Assembly (NCBI GenBank): GCA_027563935.2
Contig: JANVAS020000203.1
Location: forward strand, 6,200,001-6,264,000
Length of the DNA: 64,000 bases
Direction: 5' to 3'
DNA from: Costus lasius
Lineage: Eukaryota; Streptophyta; Magnoliopsida; Zingiberales; Costaceae
Under the pieces are notes generated by a model. The model was not told the DNA's origin and did not search any database. It was given only the letters and a program-made list of their open reading frames with translations. Position numbers and translations under genes: made by a program. This document shows positions 45,230 to 57,300 of this stretch, one piece after another. How positions within the stretch are numbered: position 1 is the stretch's first letter; every line of letters begins with the position of its first letter.

Positions 45230-47090
45230 ATTGGTATCAGAGGTGTTGTTTCATGCTTGTTTATGATTGCCATGATATGTCATATGATCCATGTATGCGC
45301 ATTATAATAGATCTATAGGTTACATGCGATTATCTAAGTTGGCGAAAATTCATGATTTGTATAGATGTTATTTTCTCCATTGCGCATGTTGTTGTTGGCG
45401 CATGTTTTTGTAAGTTTTTCTAAAACCTTGATCACATGCGCGTTTCACCTTAGATCTAATGCTCCTACATTAAACCCTTAGATGGGTTATTAGGGTTGAA
45501 GTCACCCCCTAGGTTAGATCCAAACATGTCTGATCAGACTATCTGACAGCCTGAATGGGTCGACCAGTTAGCACCTTGGCGCATGCCTGTGGTGGCTATA
45601 GGTCGACTGCAGACAGGTGTGTAGCGATGTCTGATTGAGACAACTGATGAACGCACCTGAGTTAGGCCCGGGGTCACGCCCGCTTGCCAGACCTCAGTGT
45701 GGTCGTTCAGCCTTGGTGCATGCATGGTTGACCTTTTGGTCGACTCAAGTCAGTTAGGACTTGGTGCATGCTAGGGCAGAGGATCTGACTAGGTTGGATG
45801 AGTGGATCCCTAGTAATGGACCATTGTAAGGTTGTGGGGCAAATAAGGAAAAATTAAAAAAAAAAAAAAAAAATCGATCCCAAGGGGTTTTTTTTTTTTT
45901 AAAAATTTATTTTTCCTGACTGGATCACATGATGGTTGTTGCATCTGCTTGTTTATTTAGTCTTATGTGGGCTGCCCGTTTTTAATGTGTGCTGTGCTGG
46001 GGCCTGCGTGCCTGGATTATATGTTGTAAATTAATTTTCTTTATGTGATCTGCGTATCACAATTTTAATTAATTTATAATGTGAAAGTGACCTGCGTGTC
46101 ACTCTTGTCTAGATAGTTAAATTTGTAATTTAATTAGACAAGAGCACAGAGCACACTTGGCAGAGGCGCATGCAGCAGTGGCTAGACCAGGTGGGAGGTC
46201 CAGGGTTCGACTCTGGGACCGGGGGCAAATTCCTGGTGGGCGCACCTGAGCTGCAATTGGCGCTTGGGCCCTGGGTTGGGCCAGATGAGCAGCTAAAGAC
46301 CCATAAAGAGCAAGTGTAGACTTAAGTTAGGTTAAGGTCTCACTAGGGCTATGGGCTTTTACCACAAAAGACACATGCTTTCTTTTATTGCTTTATATTA
46401 GAATTGCATGAGTAAATTTATCTTCTGCTATCACCATAGGAATTGAATGATAGGCAAGAAGATAAAAGACCGTTAAAATCCAACGATTAAATATCAAGCT
46501 CGTAAGCCTTCTGACGCGAAACCTCACTGTTCTGATTATCATTGGAGCCGTGTTGTACCCACTCAGTGGGCACGTCCATCTATCTTCAGACGGTGCGGGA
46601 TTACACCTGTGTGTTACAGAGCAGGGATTTATCCCTTCTCGTTGCTCAGCATAGCACATGGTGGTCCAGGGAGTAGGTCGGGTCAGCTTGACCGTGTAGG
46701 CTACATATGTGGCGCATATGGTAGCACATGGAGGCAGCCATCTGTGGGGTCAGAGATTGTGTTGTACCAACTCAGTTGGCACAGTCTGCTGGACTGCCCA
46801 GATGAAGGGGAATCGCACGGGTTGGCGATCGGCAGGGACTGCCTACCAGAAACTAGTGCTTGTACTCTCTGTGCATCTTATCTCGCCTGAGCGGGACGCG
46901 GAGACCAAGTATGAAATCTGGATCCCATCTCACTAAAAGAGTTCTACTCTTTCGGGCTGTTTTGCTGGATTTTTCACGCCTGATAAAATAGTGAGAAAAA
47001 GAATCTTTCTTAAGTCCTGATTGATTCTTATACATTGATACTGACCTTGCTGTTCTTGCATTGTTGTAGATACCTGCAGCAACGAACACC
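45230..47090 (+). promoter_or_regulatory. PBS and leader of element G
   Basis: PBS TGGTATCAGAGG at 45232-45243 (last base differs from the usual C). It contains an A-run and T-run near 45857-45900, a tRNA-like B box GGTTCGACTC at 46204-46213, and three hairpins at 46554-46574, 46763-46783 and 46881-46896. A splice-acceptor-like end (TACTGACC, T-rich run, TTGTTGTAG at 47061-47069) lies 22 bp before the ATG. No coding sequence supported. Confidence 0.7.
46551..46896 (+). other. Three leader hairpins of element G
   Basis: Hairpin 1: CCCAC/TCA/GTGGG at 46558-46570 with a TGT and ACG outer arm. Hairpin 2: CCAAC/TCA/GTTGG at 46767-46779 with TGT-a and c-ACA arms. Hairpin 3: TCTCGC/CTGA/GCGGGA at 46881-46896. 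They correspond in order and flanks to the three CCTC hairpins of H. Confidence 0.6.
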
Positions 47091-50000
47091 ATGAACTTCA
47101 ATGTGCGATCCCTACTGGAAAGAGAGAAGTTTGCTGGGCCGAACTTCTCTGACTGGTTTGGACACCTTAAGATCGTTCTTAAGGCAGAGAGGAAACTGTA
47201 TGTCCTCGAGACGGCGATACCGCCGCAGCCCGCTCCGAACGCCGCAAGGGCGGTTCGGGAAGCCTATGAAAAGCACGTCAATGATAGCATTGATGTCGCT
47301 TGCCTGATGTTAGCGTCTATGACGCCACCGCTGCAGCGTCAGCATGAGGACATGTCGGCTAGAGACATGATTACAAACCTCAAGATGTTGTATGCTGCAC
47401 AGGCGAGGACTGAACGCTATAATTTGACGAAGCTCTTCTTTCAGAGCAAACTGGCTGAAGGGAGCCCAGTGGGAGCTCACGTGCTCAAGATGATTGGGCA
47501 CAAGGAGGCTCTAGAGAAACTGGGGCATACCATCAACCAGGAGCTTGCTGTGGACATTATTCTGCAGTCTCTCCCGCCATCATTCGACGCGTTCATTATT
47601 AATTTTAATATGAACAAAATCGATTGTACTCCGGCAGAGCTGCTGAATATGCTCTTGACCACTGAGGAAACTCTGAAGGGTAAGCCTTCAACCTCTGTCT
47701 TGATGGTTCCTTCCAGGAACAAGAAGAAGGGGAAGAAGGGCAAGGCCCCGGTCAAGAATTACAGCAAGGCTCTGAAGCAGAAGGTGAAGCGGTCTAAGGA
47801 ATACAGGTGTTTCCACTGTGGCCAGCTGGGTCACTGGAAAAAGGACTGTAAAGCGCTCCAAGGAGATAAGAGGGGAAGCTTTGCTTCTGGCTCAGGTATA
47901 TTCGTGACTGAGGTCATGTATTCTTCTTCTGTATCATGGGTGTTGGACACTGCATGTGGAGTTCACATTTGTTCAAATGTGCAGGAACTCAAGAGAAGAA
48001 GGCAGGTGGGACAGCATGAGGTGGACCTACGCGTTGGAAACGGGGCACGGGTTGCTGCTGTTGCTGTAGGAGACTACTTCATTACTTTACCATCTGGAAT
48101 TGTATTGGAACTAAACAGTTGTTATTTTGTTCCCAGTATAACTAAAAATATTATCTCCATTCCTGCTCTTGTCAGGAAGGGGTTTTCCTTTGAATGCAAT
48201 ATTTCAAAGTGTGTTTTGTCATATGATAATATTGTTTATGCAACTGGTTCAATTAATAATGGGTTATTCATGTTGGACATGGAAAGTTCTATACAGAATG
48301 TTGATATTAAGAAAGCCAAGTATGCTGATGACAGCACCTTGCTATGGCATAGTCGTTTAGGCCATATTAACGAGAAACGCATTAAGCGGTTGCATGATCA
48401 TGGACTGCTGGGATCATTCTCCTATAAGGAGATTGATACATGCAAAGCTTGTTTGATGGGTAAAATGACGAAGTCACCTTTTCCTAATAAAGGTCAAAGG
48501 GCTTCAGGTTTACTTGACCTCATACACAGTGATGTGTGTGGGCCATTTAGTAAACATGCCAGAGGTGGCTATCAGTACTTCATTACATTTACTGATGATT
48601 TCAGTAGATATGGGTATGTCTATCTGATGAGACATAAGAGTGAATCTTTTGACAAGTTCAAAGAGTTCAAGAATGAAGTACAAAATCAGCTAGGCCGTAA
48701 TATCAAGGCACTTCGCTCAGATCGAGGTGGTGAATACCTAAGTCATGCATTTACTGACTATCTAAAGGAGTGTGGGATTATCTCACAGCTCACTCCACCA
48801 GGAACACCGCAATGGAATGGTGTGTCCGAGAGGAGAAATAGAACGTTACTTGATATGGTTCGTTCTATGATGAGTCAGGCTACTCTTCCATACTCCTTTT
48901 GGGGTTTTGCGCTGGAAACAGCTGCAAAGGTACTAAACCGAGTGCCATCCAAGGCAGTTTCAAAGACGCCATATGAGTTATGGTATGGGAAACAGCCGAG
49001 CTTGACATTTATCAGGATCTGGGGTTGCGAGGCTTATGTTAAAAAGCTCGCCTCTGGGAAACTAGAGAGCAGATCTGACAAATGTATCTTTGTCGGTTAC
49101 CCTAAGGAAACTAAGGGTTATTATTTCTTCGATCCCAATGAGAACAAGGTTTTTGTTGCTCGGACGGCCATATTTCTTGAGAAGGAGTTTCTTCTGCAAG
49201 AGGCCAGTGGGAGAGAAATAAAGCTGGATGAGAATCCAGAAGAAGGACAAAGTGATCAAGCACAGTTGGATGAGCCTGAGCCGGTAGAACAGGTTATTGA
49301 ACAACCTGAGGCTCAGACATCACGGGAACCGCGAAGATCGGGTAGGATTCGTCGACAGCCTGAGCGCTATGACGGAGTCTACATCATTGACAATGATGAA
49401 CCCCTTACTTATGCGGATGCGGTCAGTGGACCAGAGTCAGCGAGATGGCTTGAGGCTATGCGCGCCGAGATGGACTCCATGTCAGATAACCAAGTCTGGG
49501 ATTTGGTTGATCCGCCTCCGGGAGTTATCCCTATAGGCTGTAAATGGATCTTCAAGAAGAAGATTGACATGGATGGTAACGTAGTTACCTATAAAGGCAG
49601 GCTAGTTGCGAAAGGTTTCAAACAAATCTACGGGATAGATTATGATGAAACTTTCTCACCTGTAGCCATGTTTAAGTCTATTCGGATTCTTTTCGCGATA
49701 GCTGCATATTATGATTATGAGATTTGGCAGATGGATGTGAAAACAGCTTTCCTTAATGGAAATCTGGATGAGGATGTGTATATGACACAACCAGAAGGTT
49801 TCACTAATCCAGCAGATCGTCATAAAATATGCAAGTTAAAGAAGTCCATTTATGGACTTAAACAAGCATCAAGAAGCTGGAATATTCGTTTTGATGAATC
49901 AGTTACTGAATTTGGTTTCATCAAGAACGAGGATGACCCGTGTGTATATAAGAGGTTTAGTGGGAGCGTGATTACTTTCCTAGTCCTCTACGTCGATGAT

Positions 50001-50972
50001 ATCTTGATCATTGGAAACGACATTCCTGAAATGCATGCTGTTAAGGCATGGCTGAGGAAATGTTTCCAGATGAAAGATCTAGGAGAAGCAGCCTATGTGT
50101 TAGGTGTGAAGATCTACAGGGATAGATCTAAGAGGCTTCTCGGGCTGTGCCAGAGTACTTACATCGATAAGGTCCTGGAGAGATTTCACTTAGAGAATTC
50201 TAAGCGAGGATATCTTCCAGTCAGACATGGTCTGAATCTTTCTAAGAGTCAGTGTCCACAAACACAGACTGAGAAAGATGAAATGAACAATACGCCTTAT
50301 GCTTCGGCTATTGGTTCTATAATGTATGCGATGTTGTGTACTCGCCCAGACGTTGCTTACGGGTTAAGCGTAACCAGTCGTTACCAGAGTAATCCAGGTA
50401 TGGCGCACTGGATTGCAGTCAAGAACATTTTAAAATATCTGCGGAGGACCAAAGATATGTTCTTGATATATGGTGGTCAGGAAGAACTCAGTATTGAAGG
50501 ATATACTGACGCTTCGTTCCAGTCTGACCAGGATGATTTCCGATCGCAATCAGGCTATGTTTTTAGCTTGAATGGAGGTGCAGTGGTGTGGAAAAGTTTC
50601 AAACAGTCAACTGTTGCTGATTCCACAACAGAAGCCGAGTATGTTGCAGCCTCGGAAGCATCCAAGGAGGCAGTGTGGATTCGTAAGTTCGTGAGAGAAC
50701 TTGGTGTCGTTCCTTCGTGTGCAGATCCTTTGGTTATCTTCTGTGATAACACTGGAGCAATCGCACAGGCAAAGGAACCACGGTCGCACCAGAAGTCCAA
50801 GCACATACAGAGACGGTTTCATTTGATCAGGGAGATCATAGATCGTGGCGAGATCAAAGTATGCAAGGTTCATACAGATGACAATCTGGCAGACCCGCTT
50901 ACCAAGCCTCTGGCGCAGCAGAAGCATGAGAAGCACTGTAATGATATGGGTTTGAGATTTCTCAACCATTAG
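47091..50972 (+). CDS. Copia gag-pol polyprotein, intact (element G)
   Basis: 1293 residues from ATG 47091 (MNFNVRSLLE; the other copies have MSFN) to TAG. Gag is 1-250 with the zinc knuckle C240-x2-C243-x4-H248-x4-C253 after a lysine-rich stretch (207-237). The protease active site is D286-T-A, as in Tnt1-type Copia elements. Pre-integrase zinc residues are H420, H425, C451, C454. The integrase triad is D481, D544, E580 with the D-35-E spacing of the family. RT has YVDD at 967-970. RNase H acidic residues are D1140, E1181 or E1183, D1219 and D1268. Integrase before RT is diagnostic of Ty1/copia. The polyprotein assembles particles, copies the RNA and integrates the DNA. No frameshift or stop was found, so the gene could be functional; expression is not shown by sequence. 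Confidence 0.96.
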   Translation: MNFNVRSLLEREKFAGPNFSDWFGHLKIVLKAERKLYVLETAIPPQPAPNAARAVREAYEKHVNDSIDVACLMLASMTPPLQRQHEDMSARDMITNLKMLYAAQARTERYNLTKLFFQSKLAEGSPVGAHVLKMIGHKEALEKLGHTINQELAVDIILQSLPPSFDAFIINFNMNKIDCTPAELLNMLLTTEETLKGKPSTSVLMVPSRNKKKGKKGKAPVKNYSKALKQKVKRSKEYRCFHCGQLGHWKKDCKALQGDKRGSFASGSGIFVTEVMYSSSVSWVLDTACGVHICSNVQELKRRRQVGQHEVDLRVGNGARVAAVAVGDYFITLPSGIVLELNSCYFVPSITKNIISIPALVRKGFSFECNISKCVLSYDNIVYATGSINNGLFMLDMESSIQNVDIKKAKYADDSTLLWHSRLGHINEKRIKRLHDHGLLGSFSYKEIDTCKACLMGKMTKSPFPNKGQRASGLLDLIHSDVCGPFSKHARGGYQYFITFTDDFSRYGYVYLMRHKSESFDKFKEFKNEVQNQLGRNIKALRSDRGGEYLSHAFTDYLKECGIISQLTPPGTPQWNGVSERRNRTLLDMVRSMMSQATLPYSFWGFALETAAKVLNRVPSKAVSKTPYELWYGKQPSLTFIRIWGCEAYVKKLASGKLESRSDKCIFVGYPKETKGYYFFDPNENKVFVARTAIFLEKEFLLQEASGREIKLDENPEEGQSDQAQLDEPEPVEQVIEQPEAQTSREPRRSGRIRRQPERYDGVYIIDNDEPLTYADAVSGPESARWLEAMRAEMDSMSDNQVWDLVDPPPGVIPIGCKWIFKKKIDMDGNVVTYKGRLVAKGFKQIYGIDYDETFSPVAMFKSIRILFAIAAYYDYEIWQMDVKTAFLNGNLDEDVYMTQPEGFTNPADRHKICKLKKSIYGLKQASRSWNIRFDESVTEFGFIKNEDDPCVYKRFSGSVITFLVLYVDDILIIGNDIPEMHAVKAWLRKCFQMKDLGEAAYVLGVKIYRDRSKRLLGLCQSTYIDKVLERFHLENSKRGYLPVRHGLNLSKSQCPQTQTEKDEMNNTPYASAIGSIMYAMLCTRPDVAYGLSVTSRYQSNPGMAHWIAVKNILKYLRRTKDMFLIYGGQEELSIEGYTDASFQSDQDDFRSQSGYVFSLNGGAVVWKSFKQSTVADSTTEAEYVAASEASKEAVWIRKFVRELGVVPSCADPLVIFCDNTGAIAQAKEPRSHQKSKHIQRRFHLIREIIDRGEIKVCKVHTDDNLADPLTKPLAQQKHEKHCNDMGLRFLNH

Positions 50973-50992
50973 ATTAAGTGCAAGTGGGAGAT

Positions 50993-52677
50993 TGTTGGGG
51001 TATGCCCTTAAGGCTAATGTTTGAGGCCTATGGGAATGTAACAAGTATCATGTAATAAACTCTATGTGTTTATAAAGGCATGGTTGTTATTCAGTTAGCT
51101 ACATTGTCTGCTGCAATATATGTTCTTCTGAATAATGTCTCAAAGCTGTTCAGCTGGGCTGACATGCTATTATGTCCTTAGTCGATATATCTTGGTAAAC
51201 ATGAGACAGCCTCGATATGGTTAAGACTAATATGTGTTCTAATCTTATAGGATGCTTCGAGCATGGAATAAGATGTAGACTCATGGGTACATGGGATGTA
51301 CTGGACAGACCCTAATAAGGATGTTCAATTGTTTGTCACAATGTGAATATTCCTTGATTAAGACAAGTGGCACATTTCCTCTGACTTGAGATCACTTGTG
51401 TTTTCTAAATGATGATTGTCATTGTTTTGAGGTAGTTCAATATCATTTGAAACATAATGATTATAGACTATCTTGGATGGTGAGCTTGAATCAGGTTAGA
51501 GCACTAGTGATAGACATAGGATTGCCGTCTCCTTGTTTAAGGAGTGTGATGTTCTAAAGGGGCCCCCTGGATGAGATGATTGAGAGAGTGTATGGCCATA
51601 CCCAGGTGACAGTGCTCATCTGTTCTAATCATGCTCATCATATTGGAGTTACGAGCTTGACAGGCTTGTCCAATAAGAACATCCAGTGGCAAAGGAAATA
51701 TGTATGCTTTGTGAATTGATTCACACTTGTGCTGTTTTTGGGTGAAGTCTTGGAAGACTCTTTCCTTGATATCGGGAGACAGTGATGTGTTGCTAGATAC
51801 CCCTCACTGGTTGTGATAATGTAAATTATCGTTACCGATGTTTTAAGGAAACCCTCAGGGTCGCACAATTGATAATATGGCTTACTTAAGTCAGATCGTG
51901 TGGACTGAATTGTTTCGGGTTCAGTTTAAAGGGATTTAATCTCTGATTGTGAGTGAGATCTGGTCTGATCATGTTTGATTGATTAGGGCTTGAGATCGGT
52001 AAGCTTCGATCGAGAGAAGAGATGCTAGATCGGTCAGATCAGGAGCATCATAGAGATCAACGGCTAGATCTGGAACCTTAGGGTTTTAATATGATCTAGG
52101 CCATGTCGTTTGGTTTATTTGGTAATTGAACCAAAATTAAATTAAACCAAAATGGTTCAAGCATTGGCGACAAGTTCACTTGGCGTGAACATGTTGGGCG
52201 GTTAGTGGTGCTATTTTTAGCAACCATGATCTCCACTTGGAGACACTCACGTTCGAAAGAGAGTGCTCTCTCTATTCTCGCCACTTGAACGCATTCCTCT
52301 TGTTTTTCCGTGGGTGACGACGCCTTCGATTTGGAGGAGAAATCGGCAAAGAAAAGATCTCTTCATCCCTTTCTCATTTTCGATCAAAGACTTCTTTGGA
52401 TCTTGCTAGCACAAGGATCGCAAAGAGGAGTAGGCGACATCAACTGTGTGCGTCACCTCTGGAGAAGATCTGCTTTGATCTTTGCTTCCTAGGCGCCATT
52501 CGAAATGGCTATGGTATGAGTTTTATCTCTTACATGCAATCGTTTCCATTTGGTTGATCATATCACATGAACCGATTCTTGAAACCCTAATCCGCTGCCC
52601 AAAAATTTTATGCGCCACTGCCTAGGGTTTTCGCTCCCCCTAGAAGGGGACCCCCCTTAGTTTAAGGGGTACTTTCA
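50993..52677 (+). repeat. 3' LTR of element G
   Basis: Equal in length to the 5' LTR with a single visible difference. It follows the polypurine tract and precedes TSD CCCCT. Confidence 0.95.
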
Positions 52678-52682
52678 CCCCT

Positions 52683-54308
52683 TAGATCTAAGGGTTATAT
52701 GCAAGCATGTTGTTTGTTTGTATGATTGCGCATGTTCTAAGGTTTTTCTAAAACTTACATCTTGCGCGCTTGATTAGATCTAAGGTGCCACTACATTAAA
52801 CCCTTAGATGGGTTGATGAGGTTGAAGTCACCACTAGGTTAGATCCAAGTCTGATCAGACCATCTGACAGCTCAGATGGGTTAACCTGATAGCACCTATG
52901 CGCAAGCACAAGGTGGCTATAGGTTGACTGCATCTAGGGCGTGTAGCGAGGTCTGGTTGAGACACTACTGAACACACTTGAGTTAGGCCCGGGGTCACAC
53001 CCGCTTGCCAAAACTCATGGGGGTAGTTCAGCCCTTGGCGCATGCATGGTTGACCATTAGGTCAACTCGGGTCAGTTAGGACTCGGTGCATGCAAGGGCA
53101 AAGGATCTAACTAGATGGATGAGTGGATCCCCATCAATGGACCATTGTAAGGTTGTAGGGCTCATAAGGAAATTAAAATTGATGCCATGGGGTTTTCAAA
53201 ACTTTTAATTTCAAGATGATTGGATCACATGTTGATTGAACCATATGCTTGTTTATTTAGTCTTATGTGGGTTGCCCAATTGTGTGCTGTGCTGGGGCCT
53301 GCGTGCCTGGACTTAAAAATTGTAAATTAATTTGTGATCTGCGAATCACATTGTACTTAATTTATAATATGTTGTTGACCTGCGAGTCAACCTTGTCTAG
53401 ATAGATCAAATGTACTTTGATTAGACAAGAACAAAGGCACACATCCAAGAGGGGCATTCACCTGGTGGTGCACCTGAGGTGCTCTTGGCGCTAGGGCACT
53501 GGGTTGGACCAGATGAGATGCAATGAAGCTCAAGTGAAGACTTAAGTTATATTAAGGTCTTACTAGGGTTCATGGGCTTTTACCACATAAGATCATGCTT
53601 TCTACTTATTGCTAATAATTAGAATTGCATATTTATGTTTATCTTCTGCTATAGCCATAGGACATGCCTGATAGTAAGAAGATAAAAGACCGTTAAAATC
53701 CAACGCTAACATATCAAGCTCGTAAGCCTTCTGACGCGAAACCTCACCTTTCTGACTATCGTTGGAGCCGTGTTGAACCCACTCAGTGGGCACGTCCATC
53801 TATCTTCAGACGGTGCTGGATTTCACCTGCGTGTTACAGAGTTGGGATTTATCCCCTCTCGTTGCTCAGCATAGCACGTGGTGGTCCAGGGAGTAGGTCA
53901 GGTCAGCTTGACCATGTAGACTACATATGTGGCGCATATGGTAGCACATGGAGGCAGCCATCTCTGGGATCAGAGACTGTGTTGCACCAACTCAGTTGGC
54001 ACAGTCTGCTGGATTGCCAAGATGAAGGGGAATCGCACGGGTTGGCGATTGGCTGAGAGAGCCTACCAGAAACTAGTGCTTGTCATCTCTGTGCATCTTA
54101 TCTCGCCTGAGCGGGACGCGGAGACCAAGTATGAAATCTGGATCCCATCTCACTAAAAGAGTGTTTACTCTTTCGGACTGTTTACTGGATTTTTCAGTCA
54201 GACAAAATAGTGAGAAAAGAATCTTTCTTAAGTCCTGGATTGATTCTGAAACATTGATACTGACCTTGCTGTTCTCGCTTGTTGTAGATTCCTGCAGCAA
54301 CGAACACC
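52683..54308 (+). promoter_or_regulatory. Second part of the F leader
   Basis: Continues the F leader after G. It has the three hairpins between about 53764 and 54119 (second: CCAAC/TCA/GTTGG around 53987-53999) and a splice-acceptor-like TTGTTGTAG ending at 54288. The tRNA-like B-box segment of A, E and G is missing, as in B; instead text around 53440-53520 resembles B. Confidence 0.65.
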
Positions 54309-57300
54309 ATGAGCTTCAATGTGCGATCCCTACTGGAAAGGGAGAAGTTTGCTGGGCCGAACTTCTCTGACTGGTTCGGACACCTTAAGATTGTTCTTAA
54401 GGCAGAGAGGAAACTGTATGTCCTCGAGACGGCGATACCGCCGCAGCCCGCTCCGAACGCCGCAAGGGCGGTTCGGGAAGCCTACGAAAAGCACGTCAAT
54501 GATAGCATTGATGTCGCTTGCCTGATGCTAGCGTCTATGACGCCACCGCTGCAGCGTCAGCATGAGGATATGTCGGCTATAGAAATTATAGCGAACCTCA
54601 AGATGCTATATGCTGCACAGGCGAGGACTGAGCGCTATAATCTGACGAAGCTCTTCTTTCAGAGCAAACTGGCTGAGGGGAGCCCAGTGGGAGCTCACGT
54701 GCTCAAGATGATTGGGCACAAGGAGGCTCTAGAGAAACTGGGGCATACCGTCAACCAGGAGCTTGCTGTGGACATTATTCTGCAGTCTCTTCCGCCCTCT
54801 TTCGATGCGTTCATTATTAACTTTAATATGAACAAGATCGATTGTACGCCGGCAGAGCTGCTGAATATGCTCTTGACCACTGAGGAAACTCTGAAGGGTA
54901 AGCCTTCAACCTCTGTCTTGATGGTTCCTTCTAGGAACAAGAAGAAGGGGAAGAAGGGCAAGGCCCCTATCAAGAATTACAGCAAGGCCCTGAAACAGAA
55001 GGTGAAGCGGTCGAAGGACAACAGGTGTTTCCACTGTGGCCAGCTGGGTCACTGGAAAAAGGACTGTAAAGCGCTCCAAGGAGATAAGAGGGGAAGCATC
55101 GCTTCTGGCTCAGGTATATATGTGACTGAGGTCATGTTATCTTCTTCTACTATATCATGGGTGTTGGACACTGCATGTGGAGTTCACATTTGTTCAAATG
55201 TGCAGGAACTCAAGAGAAGAAGGCAGGTGGGACAGCATGAGGTAGACCTACGAGTTGGAAACGGGGCACGGGTTGCTGCTGTTGCTGTAGGAGACTATTT
55301 CATTTCTTTACCATCTGGCGTTGTATTAGAATTAAACAATTGTTATTTTGTACCGAGTATTACCAAGAATATTATCTCTATTCCTGCTCTTGTCAGGAAA
55401 GGATTTGCCTTTGAATGCAATATTTCAAAGTGTGTTTTATCTCATGATAATATTGTGTATGCAACTGGTTCAATTAACAATGGGTTATACATGTTGGACA
55501 TGGAAAATTCTATACAAAACATTGATAATAAGAAAGCCAAGTATGCTGATGACAGCACCTTGTTATGGCATAGTCGTTTAGGCCATATAAACGAGAAGCG
55601 CATTAAGCGGTTGCATGAACATGGACTGCTGGGATCATTCTCCTATGAGGAGATTGATACATGCAAAGCTTGTTTGATGGGTAAAATGACGAAGTCTCCT
55701 TTTCCTCACAAAGGTCAAAGGGCTTCGGGTTTACTTGACCTTATACACAGTGATGTGTGTGGGCCTTTTAGTAAACATGCCAGAGGTGGCTATCAGTACT
55801 TCATTACCTTTACTGATGATTTCAGTAGGTATGGGTATGTCTATTTAATGAGACATAAAAGTGAATCTTTTGACAAATTCAAAGAGTTCAAAAATGAAGT
55901 ACAAAATCAGCTAGGCCGAAATATCAAGGCACTTCGCTCTGATCGAGGTGGTGAATACCTGAGTCATGGATTTACTGACTATCTGAAGGAGTGTGGGATT
56001 ATCTCACAGCTCACTCCGCCAGGAACACCGCAATGGAATGGTGTGTCCGAGAGGAGAAATAGAACGTTACTAGACATGGTTCGTTCTATGATGAGTCAGG
56101 CCACTCTTCCATATTCCTTTTGGGGTTTTGCACTGGAAACAGCTGCAAAGGTACTAAACCGAGTGCCATCCAAGGCAGTTTTAAAGACGCCATATGAGTT
56201 ATGGTATGGAAAACAGCCTAGCTAGACATTTATCAGGATCTGGGGTTGCGAGGCTTATGTCAAAAAGCTCGCCTCTGGGAAACTGGAGAGCAGATCTGAG
56301 AAATGTATCTTTGTCGGTTACCCTAAGGAAACTAAGGGTTATTATTTCTACGATCCCAAAGAGAACAAGGTTTTTGTTGCTCGGACGGCCATATTTCTTG
56401 AGAAGGAGTTTCTTCTGCAAGAGGCCAGTGGGAGAGAAATAAAGCTGGATGAGAATTCAGAGGAAGGACAAAGTAGTCAAGCAGAGTTGGATGTGCCTGA
56501 GCTGGTAGATCAGGTTACTGAACAACCTGAGGCTCAGATATCACGGGAACCGCGAAGATCGGGTAGGATCCGTCGACAGCCTGAGCGCTATGACGGAGTC
56601 TACATCATTGATAATGATGAACCCCTAACTTATGCGGATGCGGTTAGTGGACCGGAATCAGCTAGATGGCTTGAAGCTATGCGAGCCGAGATGGACTCCA
56701 TGTCAGATAACCAAGTCTGGGATTTGGTTGATCCGCCTCCGGGAGTAATCCCTATAGGCTGTAAATGGATCTTCAAGAAGAAGATTGACATGGACGGTAA
56801 CGTGGTTACCTATAAAGGCAGGCTAGTTGCGAAAGGTTTCAAACAAATCTACGGGATAGATTATGATGAAACTTTCTCTCCTGTAGCCATGTTTAAGTCT
56901 ATTCGGATTCTTTTCGCGATAGCAGCATATTACGACTATGAGATCTGGCAAATGGATGTGAAGACAGCTTTCCTTAATGGAAATCTGGATGAGGATGTGT
57001 ATATGACACAACCGGAAGGTTTCACTAATCCAGCAGATCGTCATAAAATATGCAAGTTAAAGAAGTCCATTTATGGACTTAAACAAGCATCAAGAAGCTG
57101 GAATATTCGTTTTGATGAATCAATCTCTGAGTTTGGTTTCATCAAGAACGAAGATGACCCGTGTGTATATAAGAGGTTTAGTGGGAGCGTGATTACATTC
57201 CTAATCCTCTACGTCGATGATATCTTGATCATTGGAAATGATATTCCTGAACTGCATGCTGTTAAGGCATGGTTAGGAAAATGTTTCCACATGAAAGATC

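Larger units (their letters stand above)
43545..52677 (+). mobile_element. Ty1/copia element G, complete and apparently autonomous, TSD CCCCT
   Basis: 9133-bp copy in the leader of F, TSD CCCCT at 43540-43544 and 52678-52682. LTRs are 1685 bp each (43545-45229, 50993-52677); I found one difference between them (gatgatatgg/gataatatgg near 44424 and 51872). PBS, leader, an uninterrupted 1293-codon gag-pol and polypurine tract are all present. By nesting and by LTR identity it is among the youngest insertions here. Confidence 0.96.

Noticed and set aside
45857..45900. A-run followed by a T-run in the G leader as a retroposon scar
   Set aside because: The surrounding leader continues colinear with A and F, so it is local homopolymer expansion; run lengths may also be sequencing artefacts.
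47946..47970. Protease motif LDTACG instead of D-S-G as sign of inactivity
   Set aside because: A D-T-A motif is known in Tnt1-type Copia proteases and is shared by all copies, so it is normal for this group.
50973..50992. Additional envelope-like ORF after pol in the Copia elements
   Set aside because: Only about 20 bp lie between the polyprotein stop and the 3' LTR, so there is no room for one.
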